Source: Asaia bogorensis
GTDB taxonomy: Bacteria > Pseudomonadota > Alphaproteobacteria > Acetobacterales > Acetobacteraceae
Assembly (NCBI GenBank): GCA_945869965.1
Contig: CAMBRC010000046.1
Coordinates: 1 to 34,165, forward strand
Direction of reading: 5' to 3'
DNA: 34,165 nt
Position 1 is the first letter of the stretch, and each line of letters begins with the position of its first letter. The notes beneath the pieces are model-generated. The model was not told the origin of the DNA. It saw only the letters and a program-made list of their open reading frames with translations, and made no database searches. The translations under genes were made by a program, and so were the position numbers. This document shows positions 16,128-25,515 of the stretch, piece after piece.

Positions 16128-17369
16128 GTGCTGAATCGTCGTATCATGCTTGCCCACGGGCTTTTGGCCGGGACTGCGCTGGTCTCGGCGGCACAGGCCC
16201 AGCAGCCCGCGCGTCCGCCACAGCGGCCGGCAGGGGCTGCGCGCCCGCCGGGGCGGGGCCGTTCGAGCACGCCGCTGCCGGTTGGCAGCCCGGCGACCAC
16301 GCCGCTGGGGCCGCTGGATACCGCGGCGAAGTTCGCCATCATCATCGACCACATCACCGGGGCTGTGCTGCTGGAGAAGGACGCCGACGTCACGATGGTG
16401 CCGTCCTCGATGACCAAGCTGATGACGGCCTATATCGTCTACGAGATGCTGCGTGCCGGCCGGCTGCAGTTGACCCAGGAATTGCCGGTCAGCGAGCGCG
16501 CCTGGCGGATGGGCGGCAGCAAGATGTTCGTGCAGCTTGGCACCTCGGTGAAGGTGGAGGATCTGATCCGCGGCGTGATCGTGCAGTCGGGCAACGACGC
16601 CTGCATCGTGCTGGCCGAGGGGATTGCGGGGTCCGAGGAGCAATTCGCCGAGCTGATGACGCAGAAGGCGCGCGACCTCGGGCTGGAACGGACGGTGTTC
16701 CGCAACTCAACCGGCTGGCCGCATCCGGAGCATCGCAGCACGGCGCGCGACATGGCGCATCTGGCGCGGCGGATCATCCGCGATTTTCCTGAGTACTATC
16801 ACTATGACGCCGAGAAATCATTCAAATACAACGGCATTGATCAGGCCAATCGCAACCCGCTGGTGCAGAAGAACCTGGCCGACGGGCTGAAGACCGGGCA
16901 CACCGAAGAGGCTGGCTATGGGCTGGTGGCCAGTGCGGATCGCGGCGGGCGGCGCGTGGTGCTGATGATCAACGGGCTGAACACCATGCGCGAGCGTGGC
17001 GAGGAGAGCGAGCGGCTGCTGGAGTGGAGTTTTCGCGAGTTCGAGAACGTGACGCTGTTCACCGCGGCGGATGTGGTGGAGCAGGCGCCGGTGCATCTGG
17101 GTGCCAGCCCGACGGTGCCGCTGGTGGGCGGGCGCGACCTGGTGGTGACGATGCCGCGCGGCTGGCGCAACCGGGCGAAGGTAACTCTGGCCTATGACTC
17201 GCCGGTGCCGGCGCCGGTGCTGCGCGGCACGCGACTGGGGCAGTTGACGGTCAGCGGGCCCGGCGTGCCGGAGTTGGAGGTGCCATTGCTGGCGGGTGCG
17301 GATGTGGCGCGGCTGGGGCTGCCGGGGCGGGCGCTCGCGGTGGTGACGCGGATGCTGACCAGGGGATGA
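16128..17369 (+). CDS. D-alanyl-D-alanine carboxypeptidase (PBP5/6 family)
   Basis: A 413-residue serine peptidase of the S11 family that trims the terminal D-Ala from peptidoglycan pentapeptides in the periplasm. Signal peptide MLNRRIMLAHGLLAGTALVSAAQA is followed by a Pro-rich linker to residue 65. Active-site motifs: SxxK Ser94-Lys97 (SMTK), SxN Ser154-Asn156 (SGN) and KTG 255-257. A C-terminal PBP5_C-like beta domain follows (VTLFTAADVVEQAPVHLGASPTV...). The start is GTG at 16128, behind GGGAG. The stop overlaps the tmk start by four bases. Gene order dac-tmk-holB-metG is typical of alphaproteobacteria. Confidence 0.94.
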   Translation: MLNRRIMLAHGLLAGTALVSAAQAQQPARPPQRPAGAARPPGRGRSSTPLPVGSPATTPLGPLDTAAKFAIIIDHITGAVLLEKDADVTMVPSSMTKLMTAYIVYEMLRAGRLQLTQELPVSERAWRMGGSKMFVQLGTSVKVEDLIRGVIVQSGNDACIVLAEGIAGSEEQFAELMTQKARDLGLERTVFRNSTGWPHPEHRSTARDMAHLARRIIRDFPEYYHYDAEKSFKYNGIDQANRNPLVQKNLADGLKTGHTEEAGYGLVASADRGGRRVVLMINGLNTMRERGEESERLLEWSFREFENVTLFTAADVVEQAPVHLGASPTVPLVGGRDLVVTMPRGWRNRAKVTLAYDSPVPAPVLRGTRLGQLTVSGPGVPELEVPLLAGADVARLGLPGRALAVVTRMLTRG

Positions 17370-18010
17370 CGCCCAGGTTTTCCACAGCAATGGGGCGTTT
17401 CATCACGCTGGAGGGGGGCGAGGGGGCGGGCAAGTCGACCCAGGCGCGCATTCTGGCCGAGGCGCTGTCAGGGTTGGGGCTGCCGGTGCTGTTAACGCGC
17501 GAGCCCGGGGGGGCGCCGGGGGCGGAGCATCTTCGGGAATTGTTGCTGGGTGGCGGCATCGCCTGGTCGGCGCCGGCGGAGGTGCTGCTGCATTTCGCCG
17601 CCCGGGCCGAGCATGTTGAGCGGACAATCCGCCCGGCGCTGGCGGCGGGGATGTGGGTGGTGTGCGACCGGTTCGCCGATTCGACGATGGTCTACCAGGG
17701 GTGGGGGCAGGGGGCGGATCGCGCTGCTATCGCGACGCTGACGGGGATGCTCGGGCTGCGGCCCGACCTGACGCTGGTGCTGGATGTGTCGGTGCCGACG
17801 ACCTTGGCGCGGCTGGCACAGCGCGGGACGGCGGCGGATCGCTATGAGCGGCTGGGGGCGGGGTTCTTTGCCACGGTGCGCGAGGGGTTTCGCGCGGTGG
17901 CGGTGGGGGATGCGGCGCGCTGTGTGGTGGTGGATGCTGAGCCTGGGCAGGATGCGGTGGCGGCGGCGGTGCTCGGGGCGGTTCAGGCGCGGTTGGGAGT
18001 GGGCGGATGA
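17366..18010 (+). CDS. tmk: Thymidylate kinase
   Basis: A 214-residue enzyme that phosphorylates dTMP to dTDP with ATP, an essential step of dTTP synthesis. The P-loop is GGEGAGKST near the N-terminus, the DRY-like/DR motif is VVCDRFADSTMVYQGWGQG, and the LID region is around AQRGTAADRYE. Start ATG at 17366 overlaps the upstream stop (ATGA); an in-frame ATG at 17390 (MGRFITLEGG) fits the family start better and may be the true one. It overlaps holB by four bases. Confidence 0.95.
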   Translation: MTPRFSTAMGRFITLEGGEGAGKSTQARILAEALSGLGLPVLLTREPGGAPGAEHLRELLLGGGIAWSAPAEVLLHFAARAEHVERTIRPALAAGMWVVCDRFADSTMVYQGWGQGADRAAIATLTGMLGLRPDLTLVLDVSVPTTLARLAQRGTAADRYERLGAGFFATVREGFRAVAVGDAARCVVVDAEPGQDAVAAAVLGAVQARLGVGG

Positions 18011-19029
18011 GTGGGCCCGCGCCACGCGCCAATCCCGAGCTGCTGGGGCACGAAGCCACCGAGGCGATGCTGGCGGAGGCGATTCGGGCCGGGCGGCTGC
18101 ATCATGCCTGGCTGATCACCGGGCCACAGGGGATCGGCAAGGCGACGCTGGCGTTCCGGTTTGCCCGGCGGTTGCTGGCGGGGGGCGGGCCAGGGGACGA
18201 CCTGGCGCTGGCCGAGGGGCATCCGACGTTCCGGCGGGTGGCGGCGGCCAGCCATGCCGATCTGCTGACGGTCGAGCGGACGCTGAACGAGCGCGGCAAG
18301 CTGCGGTCGGAGATCGTGGTCGATGATGTCCGCCGGGTGGCAGGTTTCATGCGCCTGACCCCGGCCGAGGGCGGCTGGCGGGTGGTGGTGGTGGATGGGG
18401 CGGAGGACCTTAACCGCAATGCCGCCAATGCGTTGCTGAAGGTGCTGGAGGAGCCGCCACCGCGGGCGATCCTGTTGCTGGTGTGCTCGGCGGCCGGGCG
18501 GTTGATGCCGACGATCCGCAGCCGGTGCCGGCGGCTGGCCCTCGGGCCGCTGGACGAGGCGGTGGTGCGCGGGTTGTTGGGGCGATATGCGTCCGATCTT
18601 GCTGAAGGCGATGCGGCGCGCTTGGCGGGGATTTCCGAGGGTTCGATCGGGCGGGCGCTGGCGCTGGCCGAGGGCGGCGGGGCGACTCAGGCGGGGCTGG
18701 TGGACCAGGTGCTGGGCAATCTGGACAAGCTGGACATGATCCGCGCCCATGCGGTGGCCGACGCGCTGGGGCGGGATGAGGCGGCGTTTTCGACCTTCAT
18801 GGACTTGCTGTCGGCCGGGCTGGCCGCCGCGGTGCGCGATGCCGCGCGCGGGCGGGCGGACCCGGATCAGGCAAGGCTGCTCGGCGATCGGCCGCTTGCT
18901 GCCTGGGTGGATGTGTGGCACGCGCTGAAGCGCCTGCAGGACGAGACCGAGGGGGCCTATCTGGACAAGCGCCAGGCGGTGGTCAGCGGTCTCTCGATGC
19001 TTGCCTCCGGTACTGCGAAAGCGTCATGA
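18007..19029 (+). CDS. holB: DNA polymerase III subunit delta'
   Basis: A 340-residue clamp-loader subunit. LLGHEATEAMLAEAIRAGRLHHAWLITGPQGIGKATLA holds the Walker-A-like region, and VVVDGAEDLNRNAANALLKVLEEPPP is the classic delta'/AAA+ box, followed by LVCSAAGRLMPTIRSRCRRL (sensor 1 / arginine-finger SRC motif). It works in the cytoplasm in loading the beta clamp. The stop and start overlap with tmk and metG (ATGA both times) show tight coupling of the run. Confidence 0.95.
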   Translation: MSGPAPRANPELLGHEATEAMLAEAIRAGRLHHAWLITGPQGIGKATLAFRFARRLLAGGGPGDDLALAEGHPTFRRVAAASHADLLTVERTLNERGKLRSEIVVDDVRRVAGFMRLTPAEGGWRVVVVDGAEDLNRNAANALLKVLEEPPPRAILLLVCSAAGRLMPTIRSRCRRLALGPLDEAVVRGLLGRYASDLAEGDAARLAGISEGSIGRALALAEGGGATQAGLVDQVLGNLDKLDMIRAHAVADALGRDEAAFSTFMDLLSAGLAAAVRDAARGRADPDQARLLGDRPLAAWVDVWHALKRLQDETEGAYLDKRQAVVSGLSMLASGTAKAS

Positions 19030-20561
19030 AACCAAAATACTACATCACCACCCCGATCTATTACGTCAATGGCGCGCCGCATATTGGACACGCCTATACG
19101 ACGATCGCCTGCGACGTGATGGCGCGGTTCAAGCGGCTGGACGGGTTCGACGTGTTCTTCCTGACCGGCACAGACGAGCACGGGCAGAAGGTCGAGCAGG
19201 CGGCGGCGGCGGCGGGGATGTCGGCGCAGGAATTCACCGATGGGACATCCGAGCTGTTCCGCGCGATGACGCAGCGCATTGGCATTTCGAACGATGACTT
19301 CATCCGCACCACCGAGGCGCGGCACAAGGCGGCCTGTGCCGAGCTGTGGAAGCGGCTGGTGGACCGGGGCGAGATCTATCTCGGCGGCTATGAGGGCTGG
19401 TACGCGGTGCGCGACGAGGCGTTCTATGACGAGGAGGAGTTGACGACGCGGCCGGACGGGAGCCGCGTGGCGCCGAGCGGGGCGCCGGTCGAATGGGTGG
19501 TGGAGCCGAGCTATTTCTTCAAGCTGGCGTCGTGGCAGGAGCGGTTGCTGGCGTTCTATGACGCCAATCCCGATTTCATCGCCCCGGTTTCGCGCCGCAA
19601 CGAGGTCACCAGCTTCGTCAAATCCGGGCTGCGCGATCTGTCGGTCAGCCGGACCAGCTTCAAATGGGGCGTGCCGGTGCCGGGCGACCCCGCGCATGTG
19701 ATGTATGTGTGGGTCGACGCGCTGACCAACTACATCACTGCCGCCGGATTTCCCGACGAGAGCGATCCGAAATGGGCGTTCTGGCCGGCCGATGTGCACA
19801 TGGTCGGCAAGGATATCCTGCGATTCCATGCGGTTTACTGGCCGGCGCTGCTGCTGGCGGCCGGGATCGCGCCGCCGAAGCGCATCTTTGCCCATGGCTG
19901 GTGGACGGTGGGCGGCGAGAAGATGAGCAAGTCGCTGGGCAACGTGCTGGATCCGCAGGAGTTGGCCGATACCTACGGGCTGGATTCCCTGCGCTATTTC
20001 CTGTTGCGCGAGGTGCCGTTCGGCAATGACGGAACCTTCTCGCGCAAGGCGCTGGTTTCGCGGCTGAATGTCGAGCTGGCCAACGACCTTGGCAATCTGG
20101 CGCAGCGCTCGCTGTCGCTGATTGCGCGCAATTGCGAGGGGCGGCTGCCAGAGGCCGGGCCGCGCAGCGACGACGATGCCGAGATCATCGCCACGGCGGC
20201 TTCGCTGCTGCCGGCGGTGCGCGGGCACATGGACCGCCAGGCTTTTGGCGATGCGCTGGAGGAAATCTGGCGGGTGGTGCGCGCGGGGAATGCCTATATC
20301 GACCGGCAGGCACCGTGGGCGCTGCGCAAGACCGATCCGGTGCGGATGACGCATGTGCTGCGGGTGCTGGCCGATGTGATCCGCGCCGTGGCGACGCTGT
20401 TGCAGCCGGTGATGCCGGAGAAGACCGGCACGATGCTTGACCAGCTCGGCGTGCCCGCGGATGCGCGCGATTTTGCCACGCTGAGTGTGCCATTGCCGGC
20501 CGGCACGGTGCTGCCGCCGCCGGCGGGGGTATTCCCGCGTTTTGTCGAAGAGGCCGAGTAA
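19026..20561 (+). CDS. metG: Methionyl-tRNA synthetase
   Basis: A 511-residue class I aminoacyl-tRNA synthetase that charges tRNA-Met. The HIGH-type motif is PHIGHAYTT near residue 17, and KMSKSLGN follows GWWTVGGE. The segment VDALTNYITAAGFPDE and the anticodon-binding helices (DLGNLAQRSLSLIARN) are as expected. It lacks the paired Cys-x2-Cys zinc knuckle and the C-terminal tRNA-binding extension, which is the short form common in alphaproteobacteria. The chosen start is fixed by the four-base overlap with holB. Confidence 0.97.
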   Translation: MKPKYYITTPIYYVNGAPHIGHAYTTIACDVMARFKRLDGFDVFFLTGTDEHGQKVEQAAAAAGMSAQEFTDGTSELFRAMTQRIGISNDDFIRTTEARHKAACAELWKRLVDRGEIYLGGYEGWYAVRDEAFYDEEELTTRPDGSRVAPSGAPVEWVVEPSYFFKLASWQERLLAFYDANPDFIAPVSRRNEVTSFVKSGLRDLSVSRTSFKWGVPVPGDPAHVMYVWVDALTNYITAAGFPDESDPKWAFWPADVHMVGKDILRFHAVYWPALLLAAGIAPPKRIFAHGWWTVGGEKMSKSLGNVLDPQELADTYGLDSLRYFLLREVPFGNDGTFSRKALVSRLNVELANDLGNLAQRSLSLIARNCEGRLPEAGPRSDDDAEIIATAASLLPAVRGHMDRQAFGDALEEIWRVVRAGNAYIDRQAPWALRKTDPVRMTHVLRVLADVIRAVATLLQPVMPEKTGTMLDQLGVPADARDFATLSVPLPAGTVLPPPAGVFPRFVEEAE

Positions 20562-20568
20562 CGCGCTG

Positions 20569-21342
20569 ATGTTGATCGATTCGCACTGTCACCTGGATTA
20601 CTTCCAGGGCGACGACCGCGCGGCCGTGCTCGCCCGCGCCGCCGAGGCCGGGGTGGGGGAGATGGTGACCATCGGCACCAGGCTGTCGCGCTCGGACGAG
20701 ATGCGGGCGATCGCCGATGCGCACCCGAATGTCTGGTGCACCGTGGGCGTGCATCCGCACAATGCCGGCGAATTGCCGGTGCCGACGCCGGCCGAGATTG
20801 TGGCGGAAACCGGGCATCCCCGGGTGATCGGCATCGGCGAGTCGGGGCTGGACTATTTCTACGACAAGGCGCCGCGCGACCTGCAGCAGGCGAGTTTCCG
20901 GGCGCATATCCGCGCGGCGCAGATGTCCGGCCTGCCGCTGTGCATCCATGCCCGTGATGCCGATGACGACATCGCCGCGATCCTGCGCGAGGAGACGGCG
21001 GCCGGCGGGGCTTTCCCGTTCCTGCTGCACTGCTTCAGCTCGACGCGGGCGCTGGCCGAGGCGGCGCTGGTGCTGGGCGGCTATGTCAGCTTCTCCGGCA
21101 TCCTGACCTTCCCGAAATCGCAGGAAATCAGGGATATCGCGCGCGATGTTCCCATGGACCGTCTGCTGGTGGAGACCGACGCGCCGTATCTCGCGCCTGT
21201 GCCGTTCCGCGGCAAGCGCAACGAGCCCGGCTATGTCGCGCACACCGCACGGGTGCTGGGCGAGGTGCATGGCATGAGTGCGGCGGCGATGGCCGAGCTG
21301 ACCACGGCGAATTTCCGCAGGCTGTTCCCGAAGGCGGCGTGA
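20569..21342 (+). CDS. TatD-family metal-dependent hydrolase (DNase-like)
   Basis: A 257-residue TIM-barrel hydrolase. Metal ligands appear as DSHCHLDYF at the N-terminus, Glu in GIGESGLDYFYD, His in CIHARDADDD and LHCFSS, and Asp in LLVETDAPYLAP. Family members have 3'-5' exonuclease activity in DNA repair or turnover, or D-aminoacyl deacylase-like roles. The ATG at 20569 lies 8 bases after metG; an upstream frame opening at 20485 is a shadow of metG. The TGA shares a base with the next gene's ATG. Confidence 0.94.
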   Translation: MLIDSHCHLDYFQGDDRAAVLARAAEAGVGEMVTIGTRLSRSDEMRAIADAHPNVWCTVGVHPHNAGELPVPTPAEIVAETGHPRVIGIGESGLDYFYDKAPRDLQQASFRAHIRAAQMSGLPLCIHARDADDDIAAILREETAAGGAFPFLLHCFSSTRALAEAALVLGGYVSFSGILTFPKSQEIRDIARDVPMDRLLVETDAPYLAPVPFRGKRNEPGYVAHTARVLGEVHGMSAAAMAELTTANFRRLFPKAA

Positions 21343-22139
21343 TGCGGGTGACGCTCCTGGGCACTGGCGGGTCTGCCGGCGTGCCGACGCTGGGCGGGCT
21401 GGACGGGCGCGGGGATTGGGGCGCGTGCGACCCGGCCGAACCGCGCAACCGACGCAGCCGGACCAGCATCGCCATCCAGATGGGGCAGGGGGCCGAACAG
21501 CGCACCCTGCTGGTCGATACCGGGCCGGACATGCGCGCCCAACTGCTGGCGGCTGGCATCGCCCGGGTGGATGCGATCCTCTACACCCATGCCCATGCCG
21601 ACCACATCACCGGGCTGGACGATGTGCGCATCCTCAATCGCATCATTGGACGGCCGATCCAGGCATTCGGCAGCCAGGCGACGATGGACGACATCACGAT
21701 GCGGTTCGGCTATGCGTTCCGGCCGTGGAAGCCGCCCGGCTTTTATCGCCCGGTGATGGAACCGGTGATCGTCGCCTCGGACGCCGAGATCGCGCCAGCC
21801 GGGATTCCGCTCCGGCTGTTCGACCAGGACCACGCGATGGTCCGCACGCTGGGGATGCGCATCGGGAATTTCGGCTATTCCACCGATGTCGTACGGCTGG
21901 ACGATCGGGCGTTCGAGGTGCTGGCGGGCGTGGATACCTGGGTGGTCGGGTGTTTCCAGCGCGGGCCGCACCGCACGCATGCGCCGCTGCCGGAGGTGTT
22001 GAAATGGGTCGAGCGATTGCGGCCGAGGCGGACGATCCTGACCCATATGGGGGTGGATTTGGACTGGGCGTGGATGGCGAAGAACCTACCGGCGGGGGTG
22101 GAGGCAGGGATGGACGGGATGGTTTTGACGTTCGCCTGA
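21342..22139 (+). CDS. Metallo-beta-lactamase-fold hydrolase (PhnP/RNase Z-like)
   Basis: A 265-residue protein opening MRVTLLGTGGSAGVPTLGG, then the metal-binding HxHxDH (THAHADHITGLDD), YSTDV and a closing LTHMG. Segment GACDPAEPRNRRSRTSI (a Cys-containing loop) is typical for PhnP-like phosphodiesterases in tatD neighbourhoods of alphaproteobacteria. It probably hydrolyses a phosphodiester; substrate unknown. The start is the ATG at 21342 that overlaps the tatD stop; a GTG one codon earlier is possible. It appears to be the last gene of the run begun at 13114, since 68 bases follow before the next start. Confidence 0.92.
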   Translation: MRVTLLGTGGSAGVPTLGGLDGRGDWGACDPAEPRNRRSRTSIAIQMGQGAEQRTLLVDTGPDMRAQLLAAGIARVDAILYTHAHADHITGLDDVRILNRIIGRPIQAFGSQATMDDITMRFGYAFRPWKPPGFYRPVMEPVIVASDAEIAPAGIPLRLFDQDHAMVRTLGMRIGNFGYSTDVVRLDDRAFEVLAGVDTWVVGCFQRGPHRTHAPLPEVLKWVERLRPRRTILTHMGVDLDWAWMAKNLPAGVEAGMDGMVLTFA

Positions 22140-22207
22140 GAGGCATGGCGCTGGCATTCGGCATCGCCGGCGAGCATGTTGCGCGCGTTATTGACCGGAG
22201 CCCCCCA

Positions 22208-24156
22208 ATGGACACGCTCGCCGCGACCGCCACCCAGGTCCGCCACCCGCTGGACCCGCTGACCGAGGCCGAGATCGCCGCGACCCATGCGCTGGTCACT
22301 GGCCATGCCAGTTTCGTCGCCAGCATGCGCTTCACCCTGGTTGAACTGCGCGAGCCGTCCAAGCCCGCCATCCTGGCGTTCGAGCCGGGCCAGGCTGTGG
22401 TACGCGGCAGCCGGGTGGTGCTGTTGGATACCGCCAGCGGCGCGATTGTCGAGGTGCTGATCGATTTGACCGGCGGGCGGGTGGCGGTCTGGCAGGTGTC
22501 GGACACATTGGGTCAGCCGCCGATCATCCTGGACGAGTTCATGAAGCTGGACCGGATCGTGAAGTCCGATCCGCGCTGGGTGGCGGCGGTGAAGCGGCGC
22601 GGCATCACCGACGCCGACATGAAGCTGGTCCAGGTCGACCCGTTCTCCGCCGGCAATTTCGGCTATCCTGAGGAGCAGGGCAAACGCCTGGTCCGCGCGG
22701 TGGCCTATTGGCGCGGCGAGGCGCGGGACAACGCCTATGCCCATCCAATCGAGGGCGTGGTCGCCGTGGTCGACCTGATCGGCGAGGTGATCCTGACCCT
22801 GGTCGACGATCCCGTCGCCATTCCGGTGCCCAGGATCAAGCGCGGCTATGCGCCCGAGCATCTGCCGCCGATGCGCACGGATTTGCGGCCGCTGTCGATC
22901 GTCCAGCCGGAGGGACCGAGCTTCACAGTCGATGGCTGGGACGTGACCTGGCAGAACTGGCGCTTCCGGGTGGGATTCACGCCGCGCGAGGGGTTGGTGC
23001 TGCACCGGCTTTCGCTGCGGGATCAAGGCGTTGACCGGCCAATCATCCATCGCGCTTCCATTGCCGAGATGGTGGTGCCCTATGCCGACCCCACCACCAA
23101 CCACTACTGGAAGAACGCCTTTGATTCCGGAGAATACGGTTTAGGAAACTCGCCAATTCACTGGAATTGGGCTGCGATTGCCTTGGGACGATCCATTATT
23201 TCGACATCCCGGCGGCCGATGACCACGGCGCGCCATTCCTGATGACCAATGCTGTCTGCATGCACGAGGAAGATTACGGAACACTCTGGAAGCACTATGA
23301 GTTCCGCAATGAAGTTCGGGAAGTCAGGCGCTCACGCCGGCTGGTGATCAGCTTCTTCGCCACGGTCGGCAACTACGATTACGGTTTCTACTGGTATCTC
23401 TACCAGGACGGCACCATCCAGCTCGAGGCGAAGCTGACCGGCATCATCCAGACCGCGGCGGTGATGCCGGGCGAGCCATATCAATGGGGTGGCATGATCG
23501 GTGAAGGTCTTGGTGGACCAACGCACCAACATTTCTTCTGCGCCCGGCTGCACATGAGCGTGGATGGCGAGGGCAATACCGTCAGCGAGCACGAGTTCGT
23601 GCCGCGCCCCTGGGGCCGCGACAACCCGCACGGCAACGTCTTCGACACCACCAGCCGCATCCTGTCGCGCGAGCGCGATGCGGCGCGCGAGGCCGAGGGA
23701 CGGACTGGGCGTTACTGGAAAATCTCCAATCCGAACAAGAAGAACGTGGTCGGAAATGCGCCGGCGTACAAGCTGGCGGTGCAGGCATCGCCGCTGCTGC
23801 TGGCCCAGGAAGGCAGCGCGGTCCGGGGCAGGGCGGGTTTCGCCACCAAGCATGTCTGGGTCACCGCTTATGACCCCGCCGAGCGTTTTCCGGCCGGCGA
23901 GTTCCCCAACCAGCACCCCGGCGGCGACGGATTGCCGGCCTGGATCGAGGCCAACCGGAACATCGAGAACGCCGATATCGTCGTCTGGCACAATTTCGGT
24001 CATACCCATGTCTGCAAGCCCGAGGACATGCCGATCATGCCGGTGGAATACGCCGGCTTCATGCTCAAACCAACCGGCTTCCTGTCGGCCAACCCGGCGA
24101 TGGACCTGCCGCGGGATACCGAAGGCAAGGCCGCCGCTGGTTCCTGCTGCGCGTAG
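22208..24156 (+). pseudogene. Copper amine oxidase, broken by a one-base frameshift
   Basis: The two frames together code a ~650-residue primary-amine oxidase, which oxidises amines to aldehydes with H2O2 and NH3. The first frame (from ATG 22208, GGAG upstream) ends at NAFDSGEYGLG, which holds the catalytic-base Asp; it then goes out of frame and stops at 23242. The second frame resumes with LANSLELGCDCLGTIHYFD, has the topaquinone Tyr in TVGNYDYGFYW, copper ligands HQH and later His (FGHTH), and ends at 24156. Reading GGTTTAGG, one extra base, then AAACTCGCC would join them, so a base is missing near 23141-23149. A sequencing error is possible. No signal peptide is seen. Confidence 0.88.
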
Positions 24157-24159
24157 TCG

Positions 24160-24942
24160 TTGGAGCGTAAAGCATTGCAACAAGGCACGATTCCGCCTGG
24201 TGTGGCCGGGCATAACCGGTCCATGGTGGATCCGAACTTCGCGGTGATGCCGCCTGAGGAGATTTTGGAAAGCCGGGTGCCGGGATGGCCTGGCACCTCG
24301 GTGTACTTCCAGACCTCGCCGCAGATGGGAGTAAAATTCGCCCAGGCATTGATGGTGATGCCGCCCGGCGGCACCGGGACGCCGGCTGCGATCGATGGCA
24401 TCAGTCACTTTTATTATGTCTTGCAATCATCCTGTGATATCATTATCTTAAATGAGCATCATACCCTGACAGCTGGCAGCTACGCCTATGTCCCGCCGGG
24501 CACGCCGCATCATCTGGTGGCTGGCTCCGACGGCGCGCGCGTCGCCTCGATCCGCAAGAAGTTCAACGACGCCGGCTTGGCGCCGCCACCGGCGATCGTC
24601 AGCCACACCGACCAGGTGACGCACACGCTGCGCCACACCGTCGGCCGCAGCTGGCAGCACCTGCTGCCGGAGGAGGACCTGCGCTACGATTTCGCGGTCA
24701 ACATCCTGCACTTCAAGCCCGGCACCCATTTCGCCATGGTCGAGACCCACATCATGGAGCACGGGCTGCTGATGCTCGCCGGCCAGGGCATGTATCTGCT
24801 CGGCCGCACCTGGCACGAGGTGTGGAAGGACGATTTCATCTGGATGGGCCCGTATTGCCCGCAGCAATTCTATCCCACCGGCTGGGGGGACGCGGCGTAT
24901 CTGCTCTACAAGGATGTGAACCGAGACGTCAGCCTGGGCTGA
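24160..24942 (+). CDS. (S)-ureidoglycine aminohydrolase-like bicupin protein
   Basis: A 260-residue double-cupin protein resembling AllE/UGHY, which releases ammonia from ureidoglycine in purine degradation. N-terminal cupin: FAQALMVMPPGGTGTP...SHFYYVLQ; C-terminal cupin: MVETHIMEHGLLMLAGQGMYLLGRTWHEV, whose ETH...EHG matches the manganese-binding segment, then the YKDVNRDV ending typical of the family. The start TTG at 24160 keeps the family N-terminus (NRSMVDPNFAVMPPEE); ATG at 24223 is the alternative. It begins 3 bases after the amine oxidase stop. With no allantoin genes nearby, it may act on another amine-derived compound. Confidence 0.85.
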   Translation: MERKALQQGTIPPGVAGHNRSMVDPNFAVMPPEEILESRVPGWPGTSVYFQTSPQMGVKFAQALMVMPPGGTGTPAAIDGISHFYYVLQSSCDIIILNEHHTLTAGSYAYVPPGTPHHLVAGSDGARVASIRKKFNDAGLAPPPAIVSHTDQVTHTLRHTVGRSWQHLLPEEDLRYDFAVNILHFKPGTHFAMVETHIMEHGLLMLAGQGMYLLGRTWHEVWKDDFIWMGPYCPQQFYPTGWGDAAYLLYKDVNRDVSLG

Positions 24943-25481
24943 TCGCCCGCATCTCGAATTTCCATAATATACCTTATGCGACTTTCATCACCGGAGATGG
25001 GGGGACGGTCATCTGGCTCAACGGCACGATTGGCAGCGGCAAGACGTCTGTCGGCCGCGCCCTGGCAGCTCTCCTGCCCCGGGCGCGGTTTGTCGATGGC
25101 GACGATCTCGCTGGCCCCGCCGATCTGCCCAACCCGGTGCGCTGGCGCATGGCGCTGGACGGACTGCTCCGGCTGGCGCGCTGCCGGCGACCGCTGCGGC
25201 TGGTGGTGGCCTATCCGCTGCAGAAGGACGGGTTTCGCCGGCTGCGCGCGGCATGTGGACGCGCGCGGCGTCGCTTGCTGGTGGTGAACCTGGCAACGCC
25301 GTTGCCGATCACGCTGCGCGGACGCGGTGGCCGGCGGCTATCGCTCGGCGAGGAGCGGCGTGTTCGAGAAATGTTCTCCCAGAACTATCACCACCGCCGT
25401 TTCGCCGCGCTGACCCTGTGCAACGCCCTGCCCCCGGTTTCGCGCACCGCGCGGAAGATCGCGCGGTGGACCTGGCCTTAA
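24939..25481 (+). CDS. P-loop NTPase/kinase-like ORF, start unresolved
   Basis: The frame has a Walker A motif WLNGTIGSGKTSVGRAL, then FVDGDDLAGPADL and Arg-rich helices, as in small kinases of the shikimate-kinase/AAA_33 type. The start is unclear: no ATG, GTG or TTG occurs in frame between 24855 (TTG, inside the upstream gene) and the Walker A motif. The coordinate given is a CTG at the upstream stop. An ATG at 24997 would be in frame if the following run of six G (24999-25004) had seven, so a homopolymer error or mutation is possible. Its role is unknown. Confidence 0.5.
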   Translation: MIARISNFHNIPYATFITGDGGTVIWLNGTIGSGKTSVGRALAALLPRARFVDGDDLAGPADLPNPVRWRMALDGLLRLARCRRPLRLVVAYPLQKDGFRRLRAACGRARRRLLVVNLATPLPITLRGRGGRRLSLGEERRVREMFSQNYHHRRFAALTLCNALPPVSRTARKIARWTWP

Positions 25482-25515
25482 CGGGTTGTTACGACTTACG
25501 GTCTATCCTGCCGCG

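Noticed and set aside
23130-23170. Programmed -1 frameshift in the amine oxidase
   Set aside because: The GGA AAC site is not a canonical slippery heptamer and no obvious downstream structure supports it; a lost base is simpler.
24160-24942. Purine catabolism operon
   Set aside because: Only a single ureidoglycine-aminohydrolase-like gene; no allantoinase, allantoicase or urease genes are present.
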